This document shows positions 1 to 11,639 of a stretch of 64,000 nucleotides of DNA, in pieces (position 1 is the first letter of the stretch; each line of letters starts with the position of its first letter). Under the pieces are notes generated by a model that did not search any database, was not told the DNA's origin, and saw only the letters and a program-made list of their open reading frames with translations. Position numbers and translations under genes: made by a program. The stretch is from Cheiracanthium punctorium (lineage: Eukaryota; Arthropoda; Arachnida; Araneae; Cheiracanthiidae), in assembly GCA_038373885.1 (NCBI GenBank), contig JAWZYV010012514.1:124001-188000 (forward strand), in the 5' to 3' direction.

Positions 1-70
1 CGTTAGTTCATATCATATTAGTTCATTATCATCATTCATTAGTTCATATCATATTCATTCTCTTAGTCAT

Positions 71-109
71 ATCCCCCCCCCCCGAAAAATTTTCCTGGCT
101 ACGCGCTTG
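71..109 (+). mobile_element. Right-end fragment of a GGCTACGC-type hAT MITE
   Basis: A poly-C run followed by GAAAAATTTTC and TGGCTACGCGC matches the right part of the element at 24610-24794, which has an 8-bp target duplication. Only the end survives here. The 60 bases before it are imperfect repeats of a TTAGTTCATATCAT-like motif. Confidence 0.4.
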
Positions 110-462
110 AATACAAGTATTCAGTAAATGCTATTAGAATGAGCCAAAAACAAAAAGAATGAGCCGAATGCGCGAATATCAAGCTACACAACTTCAATAA
201 CGGTTTTGTGCACTTTTTCTGTCCCCGCTGAGATCAGTGAAGATTTGAGAAGAAATTGAAAACGACAAGGAAATTGTGTTACTACTGTCTTAAGAAGTGT
301 TTCACCGTAATGATGTTTAAGTGAAGACTATTTTTAAATGAGAAATCCAAAAGAATTTGGACTCCCTATATGAAACAGATTGCGGTGTTCGTGTGAAAAA
401 AATGATGAGCCATATCTGTAGTATCCCATCACAGTGCGATTCAACGAAGAATTTATCGATCT

Positions 463-1908
463 ACTAGCTGCGTGCCCGTTCTTCGCACGGTAGGAAACGA
501 AAAATTTCCTCACATGTGTAATTCGAATTAATTCCAGTGATGTGGAATCTAGCAAAAGCAAAATTATTTCACTCTTGACTTAAAATTTGCGTCATATATG
601 TAATAACCTGAGATCATTGCAATATAATGACACACACACACACACACACAAACAAAAAAAAAACTATGTCAGCGTCATTCGGTTTCAAAAAAGTGAAAAT
701 GGACCGTTTGCAGTGAACTTCTCACTTTCAAAATGTCTTATTTCCTCAGACATGCTGTCTTTTAGGTTCACGTTTTAGCGTTCAATACCTCAGACACTAC
801 ATGAAATGGACATTTTTTTTTATTATAAAAATACGTCACTCTCTCTTGCAACCCTTTACAAAAAGAAAAGAGATAAGAGATAAGACTGCGCTATTTATAA
901 AGGCTTTAAAATTGTTTTTCTAGATTATGCAGTTTAATTTTTCTTCTCACAAATAAATCCAGTATTTATAAAAGGAAATCGAGCCAAGCAAAGAAATCGT
1001 CGGCTCGCGGGACCCGTTTTTATTTATTTTTTTCAAGTGGCAATTTTAATCATTGTTACTGTATCCATGACAACCAAACCGCAAGACATCAAACCGAAAT
1101 TTATAAGCAGGTGCTACTGAAATGAAAATCCTTCTTTACTTAAAAATTCGTAAAAATTCTCCTAATTTATATTTTTCCTTCGTTCTTCTTTTAAAAGTAG
1201 GCGAATTGTGTGCTCCGTCTTTTGCCGAAATATAAAAAAGTTAGGACTGATAGAATTCAAGATGCATCAGTTTTAAAAATATTTTACGAAAGTCAGCGTC
1301 AAACTTAATTTTATTTGAAAAATTCCCAAAAATCTGCAAATTATGTTACACAGTCCGAACAAACAGTTTTTAAAAGAAAATTTTCTCCTCTATACGATGA
1401 TGTAACTATCGTTTTCTTGCGAGTGCAATTACCGGCGTTATTATGTATTACGCAAGAAAAATCGCTAAAAATCGGACAAAACATAAAATAAAACATTTTC
1501 TAATTCGAATTTGCCTCACCATGGCACAGTGGTTATATCACTGGAAATGGTAGATGGGCGAAGTGTGAAGGTCCCGAGTTCGGGTCCCATCGCGCGTCCG
1601 TCGACCTAACCGTTCGGAGTTTTCCGTGGTTTTCTCCGAAACTTAGCGTAAATACGGGTTAGGACCCCTTAGAAAGACCCCCACGGAGGGCACCCCACCC
1701 TTCGACCTAGATCCCACTCGGAGCTAATCGGTCGTAATCCCACACACACACACACACTCTAATTCGAATTTCGAAAAAATCGCTTCGAGGTGTGTCGAGA
1801 CCCGTCTTGGAGAATTTCCGTACAAAATTTGGTAGGTCTACGATCAGCTACGCGAGATGCAGACAGACAAACTAACGGACAGTTTACACATTGTTTTATT
1901 TATATAGA
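463..1908 (-). mobile_element. Non-autonomous Helitron carrying a SINE
   Basis: On the minus strand the element starts with TC TATATAAATAAAAC at 1908 and ends at 463 with CTAGT. The end is preceded by a GC-rich inverted stem (CCGTGCGAAGAACGGG). Helitrons are known to start TC and end CTRRT behind a short hairpin. The 5' leader, with repeated GTTTGTCTGTCTG-like words, matches the 5' ends at 28226 and 38732. No helicase sequence was seen, so it would depend on proteins made elsewhere. A SINE of 245 bp sits inside it. A (CA)n tract lies at 631-651. Joining both ends into one element is inference. Confidence 0.6.
1513..1757 (+). mobile_element. tRNA-derived SINE with perfect 14-bp target duplication
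   Basis: The head carries a pol III A-box-like TGGCACAGTGG (about 1522) and a B-box-like GAGTTCGGGTCC (about 1576), as in tRNA-derived SINEs. It ends in a (CA)n tail. The 14-mer TCTAATTCGAATTT lies immediately before (1499-1512) and after it (1758-1771). That is a perfect target-site duplication and fixes both ends. Related copies are at 14112, 59336 and 59936. Retroposition by LINE machinery is family knowledge; the partner LINE is not identified. Confidence 0.8.
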
Positions 1909-2350
1909 TGAATAAGAAGTCAATAGAAAATTATTCATTCCGTGGCATGAAATAGACGATGGTGCTCTTATGCTCTACAATAAATATGCTTATCTGAAGA
2001 GTATTAATCCATCCTGTTGTGTCACGTCATAGAACGTTCAACGGAGGTGATTCAGCAGCTACCCACGATTGTGAGCACCTTGTGACTGTCAACTTGCATA
2101 AATATCGCAGACCTTACGAAACACTAAAGATGCATCAACTACCATCAACAGAGTGTTATATGGGAAACGTTAAAGACGCTATATCTTGAACTTGTTGAAA
2201 AATAGAAATCGATATTGAGCTTACGAACATCTTCGAAAATTAAAATAACCGCTGCAGCTAGCTCGAATTAATCCCATGTCACTTCATTTTACCATCAACG
2301 CCAGTGTGAATTTTTTTTATTATTTTTGTTCATATAAAATATTTATACGT

Positions 2351-2448
<98 letters not shown>

Positions 2449-3118
2449 AAGTCATTTTACGATTAGTGCAGAATTACCTTTACACTGAAAATTATCTCAT
2501 TTTGGAAAATTTATAATTTAACAGCTGTAAAATAATGAGTTATGAAATACAGTTTTAACGTTGAAGAAAATTCATTCTGCATTACTTTTATATTTGCAGT
2601 GTATTTTCTTGTGTATTTGTTGCGTAATGCGTTAGTTTGATTAATGTTGGGATAAAATACTTAAAAAGATGGGATTGAATTATTCTTAAGAATTTTTCTA
2701 GACAAATATTTTTATGCATAAAAATATAGTTTAAAATAAATTGGATGCTAATATGAAAATTTGTAGGGTACTCGATTTTGAATGTAATCATCTGAAATTA
2801 TTAGTCATAAAGAGTTACTTATTATTGAATATGTTTAAGGATGTGGTGATTATAAACTGTACGTGCAATGAATATAATACATAAATATATATAAATAAAG
2901 ACATGTCTAGGAAAATTCTAGATATTATTTGAGAGAACAAAATATTTCAAGTTTTAGTGGTACCTATATAGAAGTAAATTTCAGGCCAGATTTCAATATT
3001 TCTTTTATATTACACAGCGCAAAATTTATTACTTACCATCCAGAGATCATGGGTCTTATTTTTCAGATACCTGAACCATCCAGCCACCATAGTTTAGCAA
3101 TGCGGTATGTATATATAC
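1909..3118. other. Unassigned AT-rich interval with AT microsatellite
   Basis: No coding homology or terminal repeats were recognised. The short open frames here have no similarity I recognise and lie in AT-rich sequence. The (AT)n tract is listed separately. Confidence 0.5.
2354..2446. repeat. (AT)n microsatellite
   Basis: About 90 bases of almost pure alternating AT, interrupted twice by GT. This is a simple repeat and a likely cruciform or slippage site. Confidence 0.95.
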
Positions 3119-3534
3119 ACACAAGGTGTTTAAAAATTAGAGGTACAAACTTTTAGGAGATGTAAGATACACCAAGACGGTTCTGAATCACATAGCAATG
3201 CGGGGTCGGAGACGTCGTCTTCGTATACCTGTTAATAATCACTTTGGAAGAAGTGTTGTAAGTGTGCGTGCAATTTCTTAACCAAGTTTCATAAATAAAT
3301 GGGGTTCTCCTCCGATAATTTCATCAAAGTAATGAAAGAAGGCATTCTGCATTAAACATTTTTATCAAGTGCATTAGTTTTTGGAAAACCGTGATCGAAA
3401 AGTTCACTGTTAATTGAACACTTCTTGTAAAGTGATTATTAACAAGTAGATGAAGACGACGTTTTCGACCCCACATTGCTGTGCGATTCTGAATCGTCGA
3501 AACATTTCGTAGCTCTAATTTTGAAACACCGTGT
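3119..3534. mobile_element. Long-TIR MITE (ACAAGGTGTTT...AAACACCGTGT)
   Basis: The two ends are inverted copies over roughly 120 bp: GGTGTTTAAAAATTAGAG at the left matches CTCTAATTTTGAAACACC at the right. Further in, CAATGCGGGGTCG, GACGTCGTCTTC and GTTAATAATCACTTT recur inverted near 3400-3480. TA-rich flanks would fit a Tc1/mariner-type target, but the exact duplication is not clear. Partial relatives are at about 14440-14530 and 59085-59230. No transposase frame is present. Confidence 0.6.
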
Positions 3535-4640
3535 ACATATATTTATATATATCTTTTTTAATACTTTTGAAACTTTAAAACATGAATATATCTGAGAATA
3601 AAATTTAGGCTTGAGAGTGAGATTTTTATTTATTTATTTTTTTTTAAATAATATACAAAATTCTAATGAAATGCGTACCAAATTGAACTGCTTCAATTTT
3701 GATTTTCACCATAAAAATGATCAATATATCTATCTCCCACCAAAAAAAATGACCCACATGTCCGGCACCAAGCTTCGGTCAAGCCTAAGGGTCAGAAGCT
3801 GAACCCACCTCTTGAAAGAAAAAGAATACTATGCTTCATATACAAATCGCATGGGGGGGGGGGATAATAACATTTATTTTACTTATTTCCTAGCAACCGC
3901 TTTCTGAAATAGAAGGGCATAAAATGTCACATTTGCAATATGCAGTTGAAAATTAGATAAGCAGAATTTTCGTGTGAAAATAAAGTGAGATTGAGTAATG
4001 CATTATTTATCTGATTTTTTTTTACACACGCACCACTCGTCTTGTTTAGCTACCGATTGCACACGCAGACAACCTATTTGGATGGTTATTTTCCACACAA
4101 CCTATAATTTCTGACGGAGATTTGTTCTGAAAAAATAACTCAGTTGAAATAACGCATTTGTTTCGCCGGAAATTGTTCTATAACTGTATTTCTCCTGGTT
4201 AACGTACTGATTGCAGTGGGACATGGAAGGAGAAATTATCGTTATTGAGTATCGGATAGTGACTGGATTTTGGTTTACTTCTTCACATGAATTATATTTC
4301 TTTATATCAGAATGAATGCTGTATAATTACTGAATCTGCTGATTCACTTAAGTGTGCGGTGTTGGGTTCCATTCCCTTTCACCCCTGGTCGTTTGTGTTT
4401 AAACTGTCAATTTCATTTGTCTGGATTAGCCAAAACATTCATGCTGTTATACACATTATTGGATTTATCGGTGGATTCTTCAAGTCAAGCAAACAACACC
4501 GAAAATAAATGTTCCAAACACAAACAACAACAGTAGTAAAAAAAAATCTGGAGTGACTCCACTCGACTTTCCGAACACTTACGATTAAGATCATGACAAA
4601 GCACTTAAATAAATTTGAATCGATGAATCATTCAAACATA
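3535..4640. other. Unassigned interval
   Basis: AT-rich sequence with a poly-G run near 3853. Open frames of 60-75 codons near 4290-4540 overlap each other in different frames and match nothing I recognise. I see no gene. Confidence 0.5.
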
Positions 4641-5237
4641 TATACCAAATTGAAACTCAATGGAATGCACCGTTTAAACGCTTGCGCACTTTCAATAATT
4701 TCTCCCCATATGCCATTATGCCATAACATAAAAGAAAGATTTGTCGTAGCCCTTTAGGAGAACTATAAGTCCTATACACACCAAAATCAATACCGCTCTT
4801 AGGATGGTGGTTTATAACATGTATACCGAATTTGAGCTCCATCGAATCTACCGTTTAAACGCTAGCGCACTTTCAAGAAATTCCCCCATAGGCCATAATG
4901 TAAAAGAATTCTTTGTCGTAGCCCTGTAGAAAAACTATAAGTCCTATACACACCTAAATCAATACCGGTCTTGCGACGGCGGTTTATGACCTATATATCC
5001 AATTTGAGCTCAATCGAATGCTCCGTTCAGGAGCTATCGTGTTCACTCACATACACGCAAACACACATACACACACACACACACATACACACACACACAT
5101 ACATACATACATACATCTCGTAAAAATAGCATAAATGGATTCAGAAGCCCTCAAAACGTGTAAAAACACCAAAATCTCGAAGTCGAATTTTTTCATGATT
5201 ACAATACTTTCCTTACATGGTACATGTTCGGAAAGTA
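4641..5237 (+). repeat. R2 repeat: tandem ~177-bp units with (CA)n tail
   Basis: Two and a fraction units share the words TTGAGCTCAATCGAATG, CGTTTAAACGC, GCACTTTCAA, AAAACTATAAGTCCTATACAC and GATGGTGGTTTAT. They are followed by GAGCTATCGTGTTCACTCACATAC, a (CA)n tract (5047-5116) and a shared tail ending CATGTTCGGAAAG. The same unit plus tail recurs at 43878-44272, and fragments lie near 6900 and 7400. The tail followed by TAAAAATAATAATAAT suggests a LINE-like 3' end, which is inference. No coding sequence accompanies it. Confidence 0.6.
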
Positions 5238-5290
5238 AAAATAATAATAATCATTTTGAAATCTACATTCTGTAAACAGTATGTCTTGTG

Positions 5291-6158
5291 CAGCGGTTAC
5301 CAATCTTTTTCTCCCTGCGAACCCCCTTCTAAAATCCGAAATAATTTGGCGAACCCGTTATGCATTCATCGCATACTATAGTCTGTTCGCCGAGTCGAGA
5401 GAACGAAACAAAATAATTGCACGTGCAAACTGGCGAAGAGTAAGCATCTGGCATTTTGCCAAAGCGCCAAACACAGTGTCAATTTCTGCTTTCTTCCATT
5501 TACGCTGTTTGGCGCATTTAACCTTTCTGATTTCGAAACTAGGGATTGGTGCCAAAAAATGTAATTCTTTGGTAACCCGTTTGTTTACTTTCGTTCTCTC
5601 GTTTCCGCGAACAGACTATAGTATAGTGTTTTCACGAAACCTTTAACCCTATATGAGGCCCTGGTTAGAATATTTACCACCTGCGGTCTATTAAATACAG
5701 AAATCAATTATCATTTAGTGAATTTTCTGATTTTTGTTCAGTTCTATTGGATGTATACTTTTTCCATACACCTAAATTCTAAATTATATTTGGCTTATGA
5801 ACTTTTCTTTCATTCGTCTTTTTAAAGAAAGCTCGAATAATGACACGAAAATGGAGCCTGAGAATCATCGCTTTTAATTATATATTTTTGCGTTTAATTC
5901 CGTGTACGAGCAGCAGGTAATTTTCCGACTTTGATTTTGTGAATGAATGAATGGATTCTCCTGCAAAATGTATATGTTTGTTGAATACTCGTTACTCCAA
6001 TTTTCACGTAGGATATGACAGTAGAGGGAAAATATAGGAATGAATCCTAAAAAATGGGCCAGCAAAATCCCAAGTACTCTCGCACTCTCTGAAACATAAA
6101 CTTGCCTTATAAAGGGTTAAACATCTTACGAACCTCTGGGGATTCTCAAACCACCGGC
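5291..6158. mobile_element. Possible old hAT with CAGCGGTT-type ends, interrupted
   Basis: The left end reads CAGCGGTTACCAATCTTTTT...GCGAACCCCC, similar to the common hAT terminus CAGCGGTTCTCAACC. The right side has GAACCTCTGGGGATTCTCAAACCACCGGCTG in the opposite sense. No convincing 8-bp duplication is visible, so the call is weak. TTAA element B (5647-6116) interrupts it. The 121-codon frame at 5281-5646 spans its left part and is not a recognised protein. Confidence 0.3.
5647..6116. mobile_element. TTAA-B element (piggyBac-type MITE)
   Basis: Flanked by TTAA at 5643-5646 and 6117-6120. The left end is CCCTATATGAGGC and the right end is the complement of CCCTTTATAAGGC. The right-hand 220 bases match 11482-11630 in inverted orientation (AGTTTATGT, AGTACTTGGGATTTT, TAGGATTCATTC). 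CCC...GGG ends with a TTAA duplication are diagnostic of piggyBac superfamily insertion. No transposase is present. Confidence 0.65.
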
Positions 6159-6359
6159 TGGGAGCCGATGGTCAAGTGGATCTCTTTTCTATTGCAACTG
6201 TTAAGCTATATTATAGTTTACATGTTTATTACAAATAAAAATGCTTAAATGAAATAGATAAATTCATGAACATTGTGTCAAAATATAAAAATTCTGAAAT
6301 ACGTTAATATTTTAAATACGCACTAAAGTTCAATTTATTAAAAGCGTATCTTAATCCAT

Positions 6360-6790
6360 GCGCCGTTCCTATTTTTCTCCCTTGTTCCATAAAACATTCC
6401 TTTGGAATCGAACGCCGTATTAAAATCCCCACTAAAACTGCTTTATAATATTTTCCATGTGTATTCTAACTACACTTCACCATCATACTGTTTTGGAATG
6501 TGCATTACAATCCACGAGCGCCATGCTTGTCTTTCTTGTTCTACAGAAAACTTCTTCAGATTTCAAATCTATATCAAAATCACCTACCAAAACTGTTTAA
6601 CAATCTTCGCCAGGCATATTCTAACTATACTTCACCTTTTTTAATACTATTTGGAAAGTGTATCATTATTTATGAATGTGCCGTGTTTGCCTTTTTCTTG
6701 TGACGTAAAACCCTTTCCAGAACTGAAATTTATATAAAAAATCTCCAGCTCTAACTATTTTACAAACTGTCGCCTTTGCTAGTTTCCAGC
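6360..6790 (+). repeat. R1 repeat, two to three ~210-bp units
   Basis: Units carry the words CCATGCGCCGTTCC, TTGTTCCATAAAACA, TGGAATCGAA, AAAATCGCCTACC, AACTGTTTAACAATCTTCGCC and ATTCTAACTATACTTCACC. These recur at 10141-11478, 42375-43500 and 44281-45370. The last two copies lie inside Helitron sequence, so R1 is probably Helitron-borne tandem repeat. Overlapping frames here are alternate readings of the repeat. Confidence 0.55.
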
Positions 6791-6869
6791 CCAATTTGGG
6801 AAGATATCGCAAAGCTTAGTCCAGTTCTGAGAGAGGACATTTTTTTAGCTGGCACTTCTTAGTACTTCT

Positions 6870-6972
6870 CTCCGTAGGCGGTAATGTATGAGAAATATTT
6901 TCTGTAGCCCTGTAAAAAAAAAATAAGTCCTATACACATCGAAATCAATGACGGTTATACGACGGTATTTCG
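6870..6972 (+). repeat. R2 repeat fragment
   Basis: The words TAATGTATGAGAAATATTTTCTGTAG, CCCTGTA and AAGTCCTATACACATCGAAATCAATG match part of the R2 unit at 4641-5040. Confidence 0.45.
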
Positions 6973-7394
6973 TATACTAAACCATGAAAAAACCCTTAAC
7001 GGGTTAAAAGTTTGTAACACAGTATTTTATTTTATAGCTATACGAATTTTAAATATCGGTCTTAAAAATAATGATATCCAATTCTGAGTGACGACCTGCT
7101 GTGATTTTACGAGATTTGGTTTTAAATTCCATTACAGTTACTTTTGTTTTATTTTCTAAAAAACGATTGACACATTCAAGCGATGCTTTTAATTATGAAA
7201 TACAGTGTCGTATATATCACACTTTCACTGAGTCTATATTATGTACTCAAGTGAAATTATTTCAATAATTTATTTCTTGCGCCAAGCTCTACAAAAGGGC
7301 AAGCAAAATTTGCACAAATGTTTTCTTGTAACACACTATGTATTTGAATACATTTTACTTAATTTGGATACTATGACATAAAATAATGTACAAG

Positions 7395-7515
7395 AAATAT
7401 CTTTAGCAGTCCCGTAAAAAAACTATCCTATACACAACAAAATCAGTACCCGTCGTGCAACGGTGGTCTTTAATATACGTACCAAACTTGAGCTCAATAG
7501 AATGCACCGGTAACC
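7395..7515 (+). repeat. R2 repeat fragment
   Basis: Contains CAGTCCCGTAAAAAAACTATCC, ATACACAACAAAATCAGTACC, GGTGGTCTTTAATAT and TTGAGCTCAATAGAATGCACC, matching the R2 unit. The 61-codon minus-strand frame here reads through the repeat. Confidence 0.45.
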
Positions 7516-7770
7516 TATTGAGAGATACGACGCAAATCAGTCCACAAACTATGTCGACAAAAAAATACTCGCGTGTACGAAATAGCACTTCATTGTTAGT
7601 AAATTAAAGTATCTGCTGTGTCTATGGACATTTTATCAAGCGAGTCATAAGGATAATATTCCGGTAAGTATATAGAAAATCAAAAGATTAAAAAATTTCA
7701 CCCGCAGTGCTGTTAGATAGTACATGGATTTTTAAAGAAAAGCAAAACAAACCCACCGCATGGAAGTATA

Positions 7771-7951
7771 CCGTGTTTACTCGCGTATGAGTCGCACTTT
7801 CTTTGCCAATTTCTCACGGTGAAAGTCTAGGTGCGACTGTTACGCGGGTAAAATCGACTACCTAATATTATAACTCTAAAGCTATTTCATCTCCTTCAAA
7901 ACGGAGCGTGCGACTATTATGCGAGGGCGACTAGTACGCGAGTAAACACGG
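7771..7951. mobile_element. TA-flanked MITE, 181 bp
   Basis: Ends are CCGTGTTTACTCGCGTA and its inverse TACGCGAGTAAACACGG, flanked by TA on both sides (7769-7770 and 7952-7953). Inner words GTCGCAC and GTGCGAC are also inverted. TA duplication with short TIRs suggests a Tc1/mariner-type MITE. The superfamily is not settled. Confidence 0.7.
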
Positions 7952-7953
7952 TA

Positions 7954-10140
7954 GATTGTATTTCCTCAGAAATTTGAAATGTATTAAAGCGTTCTTTTTG
8001 TTTTTGAAAGTCAGAACAAATTTTTATCTGCTTGAAAATTCGATTCAGTTCGATGCACGCTTATTTGATTTGCATAATGACAAATAATGTCGCGTCGGTT
8101 TACACGACTAAGTTGTTTAATATTCCCCAAAGAAAAGTTAAATTAGATTTTGAGAAAACAAGACCAGGGTTCTGAAATAATGACTGCCAAGGAAATTTAA
8201 AGCCTCTTTGTAAACATATGAACGGCGTAATGTAAAATAATTTGACATTTATAACGGAGAACTATAAATCCTTTTTCAATGTGAATGAACAGAAACAGAA
8301 AAGTTTCTACGAGTGTATTAAACTCCGGTTTGGGGCGATTCGGTGTAATCTGTTTCATTAACTCGGCATCGCGAAGAATTAACCGGTTTTAAGAAAGTTA
8401 AAATAATGACGTGTACTGGCTGAAGAGAAATGACACCCGAGGAATAATGAATTATCGATTAGTTCCGAGGCTCGGTTTACTTCTGAAAATTTGCTGAATG
8501 CTTCTATACACAGCTGATTTAGTAAATAGCTTTAGTTTAGCTGATTTTACGTAATTTTGAAAACTATTTCGACAGAAGTAATTGGGATATTTGCCCGTCC
8601 GTATGTATTGTGAGTGAGACGGGAACATGAACACCCCTCAAAAAAAAATAAAAATAAAAATTGGGGGTTTCTGTTTTCATGCTTAAATTCTGATTCTAGA
8701 CATTGAAAAACACTTAAATTTTCATTTTTAGTTCTTTTGTCTGATTTACGTCGATAAGTATATTTTAATTTATTTCATAAACGAAAGAGGGCAGCACTTG
8801 GATGAACCCGAAAGTAAACTGTATTATTATTTGTAACTCTGTAGTATTGCTTGTAGTATTATTTGTAATATTATTATTTGTTTGTATTATTATTGGCTCC
8901 TACGAACATAAAAGAAATACGAAAAATATTCACTTTTAGATATTCATTTCTTATTATTTTACATTTATATGTTATTGTTTATCACACATCTTGAATAAAA
9001 AAGACTTTTATATCCAGCAAAAACTTTTCTGATCACAATTTAGAGAGGAATTATTAAAAAAATATAAAAATCGGGGATTTTTTTGCCAAAAAATTGAAAA
9101 ATTGCTTTAATTTCTACAAAAGCAAACTTTCATAAAAAAAAAAATATATATTTTCCTGAGTTTTGGCGTAGAAGAAACTAAAATTTAACATGTAGAAGTC
9201 AGACCCAAAAATCGTGTTGACCGGTGTAATGTACAAAGCCTTTATATTACAACAACTAGAAATTTTTGAAATATCTTGCTGCAGTGTGAAGAAACAGATT
9301 ACAAAACAAGCTAGGAGTTTTTATTATCCAGTTTTTGTGCTCATGTGAAAGTTCACTGACCAAAATGCTTTTGTCGTAGAGTTCAGTAAAACGGTTCTAT
9401 TTATTTTTGTATGACTTGGCACTATATCTGTAGTATACCAAAATTATCACTGAAGGGAACACTCTTAAGTTGAGAACTTTACAAAAAAGAAACTTTAGTA
9501 TTGTTGTAAGGTTGACCCAAGAAAAAACACTATCAGTCCTGTAATGGCCAGTAGCTTGACTGCTGACGAATAAAACACAAATTCGCGTTACAATATCAAT
9601 TAAATATCTCAAACTTCTCAGGTTTTTAAAAAAAAATATTTTATGCTTACGTTATACTAGAACGAACAGTTACTCAAACACGACATCATGGGCACTAAAC
9701 TGATCCGTCCCAACGTTGTAAAAGTGTTTCATAATCGATCGGTTGGGCGTGATTTTTATTTCTTTTCTTTACGCGAATCATTTCCAGATTAAAAAATAAT
9801 TCTCTCCACTCATTCGCTTGGAAATGTATAGACTAAGGGTGACGTTTTGAATTCCTTATCAGCTGTTTACGCTAGAAAGGTGATGAGACGTTTATCATGC
9901 CTTTCAATACGTGATTCAGTGGGGGGTGGGTGGGGGAGGGAATAAAGGAATATTTTTAAACGATTCGATACAGATAACGACGGTATCGATTTTCGATGTA
10001 ACCGTGTTCGTGTACTCTCCTCAACAATGAGAAAAATGAAATGGAGTCGGAAATAACACCCCTCTTTCTTTCATTGGCAAAGTTGTTAGCAGCATTGGGA
10101 AAGATTTTTGGCTTCAAAAGCACAGTAAAAGAAAATAAAA
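7954..10140. other. Unassigned interval
   Basis: About 2.2 kb of AT-rich sequence without recognised ends, homology or tandem structure. A G-rich run (GGGGGGTGGGTGGGGGAGGG) lies near 9921. Short minus-strand frames at 8452-8634 and 9397-9612 resemble nothing I recognise. Confidence 0.5.
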
Positions 10141-11478
10141 ATCTGAAACACTTTTATACTTTAAATACGCACTAAAGTGCTCTATATTAACCCTTTAACG
10201 TGTAGCGTTCCCTCTCTGGGAACACCAAACTCTGACGTTTTGACTGTTGAAAGTCACGGAAAATAGATTGGATTTCTGTAAATAGTTGCGGGTGACCTAG
10301 CCCCACGAGAATCCTTTACTTTTTAATCACGTCATTTCCCGTCAAAAGATTATTTTTAAACAGCACTGACATCTGCCGGAAAAAGGAAGAATGCGAGAAC
10401 AGCTGGATAGATTGCCCAATGCTGAAAAAAAAGGGCAGCCGTTGCCATCGCTCGACTGAACGACCAGCAAGAGGGCGGACGATCGAAACGTTCATCGTGT
10501 GCCACAGACCTATAGACCCTTTTTTGACGACAGCTGGCTGTGCCGCACAGCCAGCTGTCGTCAAAAAAGGGTCATAATCTAAGAATGTACGGTATTTGTC
10601 TACTCTGTTCCATGAAACACCTCTTCGGTATTGAAATCTATATTGAAATCGCCAACTAAAAGTATTTTACAATCTTCGCTTCTAAAAATTAAAAAAAAAA
10701 TAAAAATCTGGAACACTTTTATATTTTAAATACGCACTAAAGTGCTCTATATTAAAAGCGTATCGTATTCCATGCGCCGTCCCTATTTTTCTTCCTCGTT
10801 GCAATACGTTGGAAAAGGTATCATTATTCATGAGTGTACCGTGTGTTTTCCTTTCTTGTTCCATAAAACACTTCTTCGGAATAGAAATCTACATTGAAAT
10901 CGTCTACAAAAACTGTTTAACAATTTTCGCCCCTCATAGACAAACTATACTTCTCCTTTATAAATACCATTTGAACCACACGGTACACTCATGAATAATG
11001 ATACACTTTATAAATACCATTTGAAAAGTGTATCATTATTCATGAGTGTACCGTGTGTTTTCCTTCTTTCTCCCATAGAACACTTCTTCGGAATAGAAAT
11101 CTACATTGAAATCGTCTACAAAAACTGTTTAACAATTTTCGCCCCTCATAGGCAAACTATACTTCTCCTTTATAAATACCATTTGAACCACACGGTACAC
11201 TCATGAATAATGATACACTTTATAAATACCATTTGAAAAGTGTATCATTATTCATGAGTGTACCGTGTGTTTTCCTTCCTTCTTCCATAGAACACTTCTT
11301 CGGAATAGAAATCTATATTAAAATCGCCTACCAAAGCTGTCTAACTATTTTCGCATGGCACAGTCAAACTATACTTCACCTTTATAAAAACCATTTGGAA
11401 AGTGTATCATAATCTATGCGTGTACCGTATTTGTCTTCTCTGTTCGATAAAACACTTCTTCGGCATTGAAATCTATAT
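10141..11478 (+). repeat. R1 tandem array with palindromic junctions
   Basis: R1 begins at 10141 (CTGAAACACTTTTATA, AATACGCACTAAAGTGCTC), is interrupted by a TTAA-A element at 10191-10573, and restarts near 10690. From about 10800 to 11412 there are three copies of a unit of about 212 bp. Copies two and three are joined by an inverted repeat of about 31-bp arms (about 10978-11060 and 11190-11270: CGGTACACTCATGAATAATG inverted around ATAAATACCATTTG). The three similar frames (61, 71 and 69 codons) arise because one repeat unit stays open. I do not consider them genes. Confidence 0.7.
10191..10573 (+). mobile_element. TTAA-A element, right side truncated
   Basis: Preceded by TTAA (10187-10190) and starting CCCTTTAACG. 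It has the subterminal GTTCCC/GGGAAC stem and the central palindrome CAGCTGGCTGTGCC. It stops just past the centre at GGGTC, where R1 sequence resumes, so its right half and right TTAA are missing. Confidence 0.75.
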
Positions 11479-11481
11479 TAA

Positions 11482-11630
11482 CCCTTTATAAGGCGAGTTT
11501 ATGTGCAGAGAGTCGAAAGTACTTGGGATTTTCTCTCGCGTATTTTTTTAGGATTCATTCATATATTTTGCCTCTACTGTAACATGCCATGTGAAAATTG
11601 GAGAAACAAGTATTAACAAGAATAATAATA
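11482..11630 (+). mobile_element. TTAA-B left-end fragment
   Basis: TTAA at 11478-11481 is followed by CCCTTTATAAGGCGAGTTTATG. About 140 bp match the inverted right part of 5647-6116. The other end is not seen before the SINE at 11640. Confidence 0.55.
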
Positions 11631-11639
11631 ACGGGTGGG

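Noticed and set aside
5281..5646. 121-codon plus-strand frame as a small gene
   Set aside because: It begins in a hAT-like terminus and ends at the border of TTAA-B, with no recognised domain.
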